A model generated the notes under the pieces. That model had not been told where the DNA came from and did not search any database. It was given only the letters and a program-made list of their open reading frames with translations. Both the position numbers and the translations under genes were made by a program. Shown here piece by piece: positions 47,701 through 58,084 of a stretch of 64,000 bases of DNA. Origin of the DNA: Dendrobium chrysotoxum (taxonomy: Eukaryota; Streptophyta; Magnoliopsida; Asparagales; Orchidaceae); assembly GCA_019925795.1 (NCBI GenBank), contig CM034298.1, forward strand, positions 53,780,365-53,844,364, read 5' to 3'. Positions within the stretch are counted from its first letter, which is position 1. The number at the start of each line of letters is the position of its first letter.

Positions 47701-48646
47701 GGGTATCCTTGGTGTGTTTATTTATCTATTTCATGTACTCTGAATGTCATGCATTCATTGTTTTATACACTTTACTCCACGGTGCACTCCGCATACATAC
47801 ATGCATTGCATTAGCATTTTTTTTTTTCAAATAAAAATGTCGCATTATCTTTTAGTAGTCTTTAGAATACTTTTATTTATGCATCTGTCTCATGCATCAT
47901 ACACAGCATTAGGTATATTCTGTTGCATATTATGGAGTCCCTGATTTAAATCTCTGAACTAAAAATTCTTGATTCCTTAGGATAGAGCCTCCCTATCTTG
48001 CATACATGTAGGACGATTGATTGTGTTTAGGATGTTAGCTGGCAGCTCACTCCAGGCAAGCATAAGCCCAGATTGTACACCCCTCAATGTGTTTCTTTTC
48101 ATCTTTGATGAATTCTGAGTCTGTTATTTCTCTTAGGATAGTAATCTGATTTTTGATCTTTTAAACTCAAAATTTTAATCATATCTTTATACATTTAAAA
48201 ATATTTAATCACCACTAAGGATAAATAGAAGAGTTTATCACCTTTGGAATATAACTTAGGAACTTTTTCTGTACGCCAAATTAAGAAGAGAATAATACAG
48301 CGTCCCTAATCGAGAGTTTTCTTAGGCCAAGGCCTAAGATGTAATTAACCACGGGGGCTTGCGCCCGTGGGAGACTGATCCCCACATCAAATAAACCCCA
48401 TTCGAGCTGATGTATCGAATGGGGGAAATCTCGTGATATTTTGGGTCATATATATTATTATCCATCAAGGTGTGTAGGCGAAAGCCCCTATCCTCTATGG
48501 CTAATCGTATGTATGACTCCATCTGCTCTTCCATTGGCCTGCTTGGGTAGAGTGTAAAGGCCTACGATCGTTTTGTCCTACGGGATAGTGCGGTCGTACC
48601 CTTTGTATTCTGTTCCACATAAGCAGAATCCTTTCGGAGACCCACA
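41800..48646 (+). repeat. 3' LTR (6847 bp) of the giant-LTR element
   Basis: Collinear with 29135-35982 at an offset of 12,665 bp, dropping to 12,664 after a 1-bp A-run difference. Ends GACCCACA, followed by the target duplication ACGAC. Confidence 0.95.
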
Positions 48647-49189
48647 ACGACCACCTGACGTCTTCAACTCCACCAAACCACCATTTAAGACCCGGAGTTC
48701 TACCAGACTACCGCCTAGGGCCCGAAGTTCTGCTAAATCAGCGGGAGACCCCGAAGTTCCGCCAGTGCGACATCAGGCTTTCACAACCCTACGGTTGATA
48801 CTTGTAATCTGATTGCCCTTGGAGGCGAGTCAGCCCCCTGTAATCTACTCAAGTTCTAGTGGAATCATTTCAACTGGGCCAGGCCTCGTGGTTTTTCCCT
48901 TTTTCAGGATTTTTCACGTAAAAATATTGTGTTCCCTATGTGTGAGCTAGATATTCATGCAATACTAAGACCTAAAATTCAATCTCTACCGCCGCGTATA
49001 TTGTAGCCCGCAACAATAATAAAGTTCCATATAAATAAATTTTAGAGCAAAATCATGTCCTCTTTCATATGTTGATGAAATAATTCCTTGAAAGAATATT
49101 AATTCTATAATAATAGCGAAAATAGATTTGTACCAAAAAAATTGATTTAAGAAGCAGTAAGAAAGCCGTCCCAAACGAAGCCTAACCGT

Positions 49190-51342
49190 AAGGCTATATA
49201 AAAAAATTACAATGATAATTTTTTAAAAGAAACACAACTTAAGTGTTATTAAGTAATAGGATTTTAATTAAAAGATAATTTTAAAAGAAGCAAAAATGTA
49301 AAATTGTTTGAGTGCTCATTTCCAGCACTATAAATGGCACCACAAATAAGACAAATTATTAGAAAAAAATTTCAAATTTGTTTGGCGTTATTCTAACCAT
49401 TTAAGATTTCGTTTGGGACGATTTTTTTATTATTTTTTAAAATAGGTTTTTAGTACAAAAATTTTTGATTTCATTTGAGACAATTTTTTTATTGTTTTCT
49501 AAAGGTGCTTTCTAGGACAAAATTTTTTGTTCTAAAGCTGTCCCGAACGTAACCTAAATTTTTGTATTAAAAAATTATTTTAAGAAGCAGTAAGAAAGCC
49601 GTCTCAAATGAAGCCTTAGTATTGTCTTAATAAGCTAAGGTTTTTTCTCCCAATATCAACTAAATATTTTTTTATTTCATATTTAATTTTCGTTTGAGAT
49701 ATTCTTTTACTATTTTTTACAGTAGCTTTCTAACATAAAAGTTTTTTAAAAGCAGCAAAAAATAGTAGACAAAAGTTGTCCCAAATGAAGGCTTATGTTT
49801 CGTTTGGAACAACTTTCTTATTGTTTTTTAAAATTAAATTTTAGTACCTCAGTTCAAAAAAAATTTGTGCTAAATATTTTTTTAAGAAAGTAGAAAAAAC
49901 TGTCCAAAATGAAGCTTTTGTTAAATTTGAATTACTTAATTTATTTATTTTTATTGTTTTATAAATATCATTTGGTACTAAACTACTAAAATATTTTTCA
50001 ATTTAAATGCAAAATATTTTTTATTATCTTGTTGATCGAATGGTTGGTTGTAATTTATTTTACTAACAAAATATAAGAATTAAAATTAGTAATTATATTA
50101 TGTGTTATAAAAAAAATATTATGAGCACTGGCGGATTGACGATCAGTTGAGTATGGGCAATTGCCGACCCTCAAAATTAAGGCTTCGTTCGGGACGGCTT
50201 TCTTATTGCTTCTTAAAGCAGTTTTCTAGTACAACAAATAAAATTTTTATGCTAAAAAGTTGTTTTAAGAAGCAGTAAGAAAGTCGTCCCAAACGAAGCC
50301 TAAATCTGATTTCACTTTATAGCCATTTACGCAACTCACCTTGATCTATTCGTTGGGAGCTTTCGCTACTCGCTAAGAGGTTTTGTGTTTGAAATTTAAG
50401 TATATGACGTGTGTGTAAATTTGACTTAACTGACTTAAAAAAAACAAAAAAACAAAACTGTACAGATAATTGAAGGTCATAGTGATGTGTAACAGTTTAT
50501 ATACCATAAAGTTTGGAACACTCCAACTGTGGCGATGTTGGGAATTGGAAATTTGGTCATAACTTTCAAAACCTGAATCTCTGTTTTTTTTTTTTTTTTT
50601 TGAGACTGGGTGAATATTTCAGAGACTGAATCCATTCAAGCTTTATGAGAAAATTTGGCATATAAAATGAATTATTTTTTTAAAGGTTCCTGTCATTGTA
50701 AAGCTTTTCTAGATAATCTTATCATATTATTTGTTAGCATATTCATTTTCAATAAAATATGTTAGATGCTGATATGTCATCAAAAATAGTCTTGATCAGG
50801 CTCGAATCTCGAGTAATATTTAAATTGGAAACAAGAAAAATTAAATTTGGGACCATCCGTACTCCGATATTAGCAAACTTCTAGTCAAATTGAACGTCTT
50901 GATGAGACTAACTTAATGACACCAAAATCGGTCCCATTTGAACCTAAATGAGCTCAAATCAAGGGCTTGAAGCATATTTGAAAGATTTAGGATTTTAATT
51001 GTACAACCAAATGATCTCTAAATATAGCATGCTTATAATCAAATCAATTAGCTAGACGGGACAAATCTAATGAGCCAAATATCGCTCAATTCCGACATCA
51101 TTAAGACACATAAATGTTGAATAAATGTTCTAAGATCGAGTGGATCAATATGGGTCGTCTCATTGAACAATCTGAATTTGCTTCAGATTTTCTCCATACT
51201 TACAGAGCATGCTACTCCAAAAAATTTATAAATAGGCCTTTACTCCCTACATGAAGGGGAGGCTAAGACCTTAGGCAAGAGATTTAAGAGTGCTTTTAAG
51301 TTTGAAGAATCCTGAAGCTCCACCCGAGCACCACCGCCTGTA

Positions 51343-51343
<1 letters not shown>
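49190..51343 (+). repeat. Repeat block duplicated at 16440-19760 (copy 2)
   Basis: Same order of homologous segments as copy 1. It lacks the fold-back element and has extra Tourist-like MITEs at about 49399-49620, 49685-49795, 49797-49915 and 50181-50300. A half-MITE (aagaagcagtaagaaagccg) sits at 49148-49184. Confidence 0.8.
50181..50300. mobile_element. Tourist-like MITE, well preserved
   Basis: Ends ggcttcgttcgggacgg and, inverted, cgtcccaaacgaagcc; TAA target duplications at 50178-50180 and 50301-50303. About 40-bp arms. The duplicate block near 18782 lacks it. Confidence 0.88.

Positions 51344-51344
<1 letters not shown>
50770..51344 (+). repeat. LTR of the TR-GAG family, left part
   Basis: Starts TGATATGTCATC, shares cttgatcaggctcgaatctc and gagctcaaatcaagggctt with the other family LTRs, and has TATAAATAG at 51227-51235. 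Continues, after a duplication, into the minisatellite from 51960. The right LTR end was not identified. Confidence 0.75.

Positions 51345-51379
<35 letters not shown>
51345..51379. repeat. Poly-C run (35)
   Basis: Uninterrupted C tract exactly between the two copies of a ~360-bp tandem duplication. Confidence 0.95.
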
Positions 51380-51381
<2 letters not shown>

Positions 51382-51743
51382 GATTTAGGACTTTAATTGG
51401 ACAACCAAATGATCTCCAAATATAGCATGCTTATAATCAAATCAATTAGCTAGACGAGATAAATCTAATGAGCCCAATATCGCTCAATTCAGACATCATT
51501 AAGGCACATAAATGTTGAATAAATGTTCTAAGATCAAGTGAATCAATATGGGTTGTCTCATTGAACAATCTGAATTTGCTTTAGATTTTCTCCTTACTTA
51601 CAGAGCATGCTACTCCAAAAATTTTATAAATAGCCCTTTACTCCCTACATAAAGGGGAGGCTAGGACCTTGGGCAAGAGATTCAAGAGTGCATTGAAGTT
51701 TGAAGAATCCTGAAGCTCCATCCGAGCACTACCGCCTGTAAAC
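51380..51743 (+). repeat. Tandem copy of 50983-51344
   Basis: aagatttagga-tttaattg through the second TATAAATAG (51625-51633) to 'cgcctgtaaaccc' repeats the preceding LTR segment with scattered substitutions. Confidence 0.9.
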
Positions 51744-51959
51744 CCATGCGCTGCACCCCCCCACCCTGCATTTGCCGAACCTCTACTTGGCCACTGTTGA
51801 ATCTCCTTTTGACCACCACCAGAACTCTCCTAAACAACATCGGACTTTCAACAACCAATCGTTGCCATGACGCTATCTCCGGACGTCCACCCAGCCGCCA
51901 TCTCCGGATGTCCACTGAGCCGCTTTCACCAGACGTCCTGGCCATCATCATTGCCAGAC

Positions 51960-52693
51960 CACCGCCCTACCATCGTTGTCATACCTTTGTATAGTCATCG
52001 GCACATGGACTCTATCAACCACCACCATCTAACTTTCTCATAGCCACCATTGTCGTAAGAACTTCACAGGGCTGCCAGCATAGGACATTCGCGAGCTAAC
52101 CATTATTATCAGACTATCTTGGTCTGACATCTATCGCACTATCGATTATGGTCTCACTGTCCTTCTTTGCCTGATTACGGTCCCTCCTACCTCCATCGCC
52201 TAATTATGGTCCCTCCGACCTCCATCTCCCGACTAAAGTCCCTCCAACCTCCGTCGCCTAATTATTGTCACTAGGACCATTATTGTCAAACTATTGTCCC
52301 TACAACCACTGTCACCAAACTACAACCCTTTAAACATTATTGTCGAACTATAGTCCCTGCAACCACCATCACCTGATTACCATCACTATGACCTCCTTCT
52401 CCCGATTATAGTCCCTCAGACCATTAACGCTTAACTATAGTCCTGATCATTGTCACCTGACTATGATCTCGCCGACCTCCATCACTAGACTTCGATCTCT
52501 TTGACCTTTATCTCCTAACTATAGCCCCTCGGACCATTATCATCAAACTACGTTCCCTACAACCACCATCGCCGGACTACGATCCCTTAGACCACCGTCG
52601 CCAAATTATGGTCTCTCTGACCACTGTCACCCGACTGCGATCCCTTTAACCTCCATTACCCGACTACTGTCCCTCCAACCTCCATCGCCCGAC
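51960..52693 (+). repeat. GC-rich LTR minisatellite, block 1
   Basis: Degenerate ~28-31-bp units of 'cgactatggtccctccgacc' plus 'tccatcgcc'. Continues at 54796-54963, 55329-55611 and 56785-58084 between insertions. Confidence 0.85.
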
Positions 52694-54795
52694 TGTAAAA
52701 TCCAAAATTGATGATCCTAAGTGTTGCACGCATTTCGATGCGATGCGATGAGATTTAAGTGAAATTTCAAAGTTAACGAATTTTGATGGAATTAATTTTA
52801 TAAAATTCTACGCAAAATTCTGAACGATTCGGTATATAAAACCTATAGCCAATTTTGCTTAATTTTAAAGTTAAAATTAATAGAAATTTAAATATACCCA
52901 AATTATCCTTAATAAGTATTAAAACGGAAATGGTTTAAGTGAGGGAAAAATGGTCATTTAGACTATCCCTAACTCCCTAAATCATGAAGAGACCAAAGCC
53001 TCTTCATTTGAATCGCTATTTTGTTCGGCCAAACTGAAGGGGAGAGGGCGGACGCAAGAGAGGCAGACAGGAAGGCTTCGACGGCGGCTCCGACGAGGAA
53101 ATTTGGGGAAATCGTAGAGGAGGATAAAGGGAGACTAAGGTATGCATTAGAATCCACATTTCCCCCCTTGTTCTCTAGATTTTTGGATGAGAAAGATGTA
53201 GGGTTTTGCAAAACTCAATATTTCTTTACAAAATTAATAGGGAAGGTTTAATAAGATGTTTTAATGGTAGAAACGAAGTTTCCCTAAATTTTATTGAGAT
53301 TTGAAAAATTAGGATTTTTCCTCAAAATCAAAATTTCTTAAAGTGATTTCTATGGGTCCTAGAAATATTTCTAAAACAAAATTTTGAGTTTTTTTGTAAG
53401 AATTTGTATTTTCTTTATTTTTTTAATTAAATAAATTCAAAAATTAATTAACCTAATTTTTAATTAGGTTTAGGAGAATGTTGGGATTGATGATTTAATG
53501 AAATTGATGATTTAGGGTTTCCAAAAATTAGGGATTTTAATAAATCTGAAAATTGAAATTAAATTATGTTAATTTCATTAGGTGTAGTAAGGATCGTATA
53601 ATAAGAAGCGAAGAGTTTAGACAAATTGAAAATGATTAAAACTTTAAGGAAAAATTATCGTTGACACTTCTTTATGTTATTGTTAGGTTGTGTTTAATAA
53701 GGGGAACGACGCGTGTCAAAATGACTCTATAAGAAATTTCTGTGTGTGTGTTAAGGTAGGTACTCATATCTCTTATAAAAATTTTATACATATTGCTTTG
53801 CTCTTTTTACTTAATGCAAATCTTTAGAATTTTCAAAGTTATATGATTTATAATTTTTATTTTACAAATAGCATGTTAGTAGAATTTCTGTATTTCTTAT
53901 ATGTTATAGTTTAATTTGTGGTTTTTATATTTAAGCAAATGATTTATGAATCATGATAAGTTTATGATATGAAACTGTGCATGTTGATGTGGAGTACCCA
54001 AAAAATGGTAAAGGGCTCTACGGAGTAAATGATAAAGGGGTTCTTTGGAACCAAATGGTAAAGGGGTTCTTCGGAACCAAATGGTAAAGGAATGGCCAAT
54101 GAAAATATGTACATGATCAGTACAACTTTATGGGTACCTCCGAGACGGGTGTTATAGTAAATATTATGCATATTAGGTTCATACATGTTTTTCTAAGCAC
54201 ATTAAAGGTTTATGTTTGAGGAAAAAGTTATGAAAAAGACTTTTATTGTTTGAGGAAAGGTTATAAAAATGCTTTCTTTCAAAAAGGTTTTGAAATTATT
54301 TAGAATTGATGGTATTTAAAGTTTTCATATGAGGTTTATTTTCATGAAAATATTTTATTATGGTTTTATGAAAATTTTATGGGATATATGAATTACCTGC
54401 TGAGCGAGTAAGCTCACCCCTTGTTGTGGGATTCTTTTTCAGGAGAACCATCTTGGAACTGATGGCAAAGAAACAGTTTACTTACCATCGTAGGACTGGA
54501 CGAAGGAGTGACAGGTTTTTTTTTCAATTTATATCTTGTGTGTGTAAGGCATAGATTGTATGTTTTAAGAACTTCGGGTTTTGATGTATTGGACTTGTTT
54601 AGTTTTTGATGTTTTGGAAAACTTGCAAGAGTGAAGAACAATATAAGTTTAATTGTGGCTCAGTGGCTCTTTTATGTCATTTTGGAATGAACTTTATTAT
54701 ATGTTTATGTTGGATGAATGTTAATTTTTACTATTTACCGTACAACTATCCGTTCTTTCCCTATTAATTCTGGCTAGCCGGGCCAGGTCGTGACA
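52694..54795 (+). mobile_element. Solo-LTR-like insertion in the minisatellite
   Basis: Starts TGTAAAATCCAAAATTG and ends GGGCCAGGTCGTGACA, the termini of many plant gypsy LTRs, and it cleanly interrupts the repeat array. Contains three 'ggtaaaggggttct' units (53990-54085). A gene-like GA-rich stretch at 53020-53150 gives short open frames without domains. A matching target duplication could not be confirmed. Confidence 0.65.
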
Positions 54796-54963
54796 AGAGC
54801 GACTATGGTCCCTTAGACCACTTTTGTCGTATATGATCCCTCCAAACATCGTCGTCAAACTATGGTCCCTCTGACTTTCATTACCCGACTAAGGTCCCGT
54901 CGATTTCCATCACTTGATTATTGCCCCACTGACCTCCTTTCCTCGATTACGGTCTCATCGATC
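54796..54963 (+). repeat. GC-rich LTR minisatellite, block 2
   Basis: About six units, same type as 51960-52693. Confidence 0.8.
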
Positions 54964-54971
54964 TATCTCAA

Positions 54972-55320
54972 TAGGGGCGGATCCATAGTGAGGGCCTTGG
55001 GGGCATGGTTTCCCACTAGCCCATTAAGAAAACATCTAACAGTAAAGCTCATAACAACCAAAACTAATAGTAAAACTCGTAACATAGGTTTGTATTTAAT
55101 ACTTAAATATTTAAGGTAAATAAAATAATTATATGTTTATGTTTAATACAACTAATATAATATAAAATTTAATAAATTATTACAAATAAATATTAATATT
55201 TCTAAAAAATTAAAAATTACTTCATTATGAACTATTAAATAGAAATGAAAAAAATCATAAAAAATAATTGAGAGAACTTTCAAAATCATCCATAAATAAA
55301 AGTTTCTTGCTCCGCCCCTA
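54972..55320. mobile_element. hAT-type MITE
   Basis: TAGGGGCGGA and inverted TCCGCCCCTA ends; flanks TATCTCAA (54964-54971) and TATGTCAA (55321-55328) match at 7 of 8. 349 bp, no ORF. Confidence 0.85.
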
Positions 55321-55328
55321 TATGTCAA

Positions 55329-55611
55329 TGAACTACAATCCCTCTAACCTTCATCACTTGATTAGGGTATCTTCGATCATTGTCGCCTTACTATGATCCT
55401 ATTGGCCTCCATCACCCGACTACAATCACGCCAACCTCCGTTGCCTAACTACGACAACTTGGAACACTATCGTCGAACTATGATCTCTACGACCATCGTT
55501 GTCTCATTATGGTCTTATCGATCTCCATCACTTGACTATCATCTCACTGACCTCCTTTGTTCGACTACGGTCTCACCAAAATTATTTTCCCAACTACTAT
55601 CCCACTGACCT
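55329..55611 (+). repeat. GC-rich LTR minisatellite, block 3
   Basis: About ten units, same type as block 1. Confidence 0.8.
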
Positions 55612-56784
55612 GTGATGCCCCAGAATCTAAATTAGAAGAATTATTCTTTTAATCTTTTAATAAATAATAACCAGAACTATCTAATATCATCTATCAGTAA
55701 TAATAATAAAAATAGATTCTATAATTCAAAATATTACTGTATATATTAGTATTCATTCTCAAAAATTATATACTCTACTAAGGATCTACACAATCATATC
55801 ATTACTCTATCTTGAGTATAAAAGAAAAATAAAAAAGAAGCAGAACCTGAAGAATCCTGACCAACCTTACACTCCTGCTCCTCTGCTCTAACATGAAATC
55901 ATTTAACCATAAATGAGCTAAAAGCCCAACAGGTCACCAAAACTTATAAATAAATTCAAATCACTGTAAAAGAGCAATATGCATGTTAAAGATCAAATCA
56001 TAATAGCAGCAATCATATGATCATTGAATAAGTGCAAGAATAGTAAAACTCAAATGCAGTAGCAGTAAAGTTTATAAATAGTAAAATAATACGGTACAAT
56101 AACTAGTAAAGTAGTAATCCATCACGAGTGTCAAATCTATAAGTTAATCATGTATCCGTAATCGGATAAAATATTAAATCAAAATATCGATAAAGACTTT
56201 CAGAATCAAATTAATATTATAAAATAATATAAGAATATACACATACTATCTAGGTCTCCTATATCACGTGCTTAGTATATCACATGCTTAGTATGAGTAA
56301 ATTAAATTAATATTATCAAATAGTATCGATATCCAGATCGGTAATAATAATAATCTAGTGGCAGAAGTAGTAGAATAATACAATAACAGTAAATCGGTGC
56401 AGTACTAATAAATCTATATAATAATAAGAATAATATCTCAAAATATACATTTCAGTAGTCACACTAAATAAGTAAGAAGTCTTAGCTATCATAATATTTT
56501 TCAGTGTTAGTATCAAAATTAGTAAATCATTGGCTCAATAAATAGAGCCGTCACTCTTTGCCTATCGGCATAGTAATAATCTCCTTATAACTCACAACCA
56601 GTATATTATGTGAATTAATAGAGGATAACACCAAATCACTTTATTTAAAGGAAAGCCCGTCGGCCCACCATCTTGTACAGGTCAATCAGTCTCCAACCAA
56701 CTGGTCAACCAGTCTTTACTTATCTTTTATATGACACCCATTATTATCATAATATTATAATAGTAGTAGCAACCTATGTTGTTG
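55612..56784. mobile_element. LTR-like insertion, unclassified
   Basis: Interrupts the minisatellite. Begins TGATGCCCCAGAATCTAAATT, a start seen in some plant gypsy LTRs. AT-rich with 'taataataat' runs and 'atgagctaaaagcccaacag'. Right end and target duplication not resolved. Confidence 0.45.
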
Positions 56785-58084
56785 AAGTACAGTCCCTTTG
56801 ACTTCTATCGCCTGTTTAGGGTCTATCCGACCACCATCGCTTGACTATGGTCCCTCTGACCACTATTTCTCAACTATGGTCCCTCTGACCTCCGTGGCCC
56901 AACTATAGTCTCTCTGATCTCCATGGCTTGACTATGGTCTCTTCAATCTCCGTAGAATAAGTACAATCCCTCTAGCCTCTGTTGCCTCACTACAGCCCCT
57001 CAGACCACTATTGTCTAACTATCATCATCAGACTATAGTCTCTTGGATAATCATCGACCGATTATGATCCATCCAATCATAATTGACTGACTATTATCCC
57101 TTCAATCCTCATTGCCCAACTATAGTCCATTGGGCCACCATCGCCTGACTACGGTCCCTCTGACCACCATTGTTGGACTATAGTCTCTCTAACATCATCG
57201 CCCGACTACATCCCTCTGACCACCATCGCTCGATTACGGTCTCTTTGATGTCCATCGCTCGACCACTGTCCCTTTGACCTCCGTCACCCGACTATGGTCT
57301 CTATGGATTATGTCGCCTAACCACTACACCTTTGATCACCATCATCGAATTAATATCCCTACAACCACCATTACTTGAATACATCCCTCGAATCAGTATC
57401 ATCATACTTTGATCCTTAAGACTATCGTTGCCCGACTACCATCCCTCTGACCTTTATTACCCGATCACAGTCCCTTGGATCACCATCACTCCACTATGAT
57501 TCCTCTGACCTTCATCTCCTGACTAAAGTCCCTGACCACTATTGCTCGACTAAGGTCTCTCGAACCTCTTTCTCCTCGAACCTTCTTCTCCCTTAAATCT
57601 TCTTCTCTCTACTATGGTCCCACTGATCTCCATCATTGAACTACTATCCCTCTGACATCTATCACCTGATTATAATCCCTCTAACCACCGTCACTTGGCT
57701 AATATCCCTCTAACTAGTATCGCACGGCTATGATCTCTCTGACCTCCATTGCTTATCTATAATCCCTCCGACCTCTGTAGTTTAATTATGATCCCTCTAA
57801 CCATCATCGCCCGTTTATGCTCATTCTGACCTCCATCACCCACTAAGTATAACTCCTCTGACCTCTATCATCCGGCTATGGTCCCTCATACCTCCATCGC
57901 CAGCTGGTTATAATCATTCTGACCTCTATCGCTCATTGACTAATATCCCTTTGACCACTATCACTTGATTACCGTCTATCCATCCTCTATCACTCGTCGA
58001 CTACGATCCCTCCGACCACCATCGTTGGTTGACTATGATCCCTCCTATGACCATCATCGTTCTCCTACTATGATCCTTCCTGTC
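56785..58084 (+). repeat. GC-rich LTR minisatellite, block 4
   Basis: The longest block, roughly 40 degenerate units of 'cgactatggtccctctgacc' plus 'accatcgcc'. Confidence 0.85.

Larger units (their letters stand above)
29135..48646 (+). mobile_element. Giant-LTR non-autonomous retrotransposon
   Basis: LTR 29135-35982, interior 35983-41799, LTR 41800-48646, 19,512 bp in total. Perfect 5-bp target duplications ACGAC lie at 29130-29134 and 48647-48651; LTRs start TGTTGACC and end GACCCACA. A tRNA-complementary-like sequence follows the first LTR, which sets the plus orientation. No gag, protease, RT, RNase H or integrase signature was found on either strand. LTRs this long are known in plants mainly from Ogre/Tat elements, so a derivative of that lineage is my inference. 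Near-identical LTRs mean a very recent insertion. Confidence 0.9.
28053..49015 (+). mobile_element. Solo LTR of the TR-GAG family, split by a 19.5-kb insertion
   Basis: Left part 28053-29134 starts TGATACATCC and contains cttgatcgggcacgaatct, a TATAAATAG at 28512-28520 and a 30-bp minisatellite. Right part 48652-49015 continues with the same repeat, then the family's terminal region (ccctttttcagg-ttttcacgtaaaaat) and ends CCCGCAACA. ATAAT lies at 28048-28052 and 49016-49020. Without the insertion the LTR is about 1.45 kb and has no internal domain attached, hence a solo LTR. Confidence 0.88.

Noticed and set aside
53021..53251. 76-aa open frame near a GA-rich gene-like stretch
   Set aside because: Lies inside an LTR-like insertion, lacks a domain and has no convincing exon partners.
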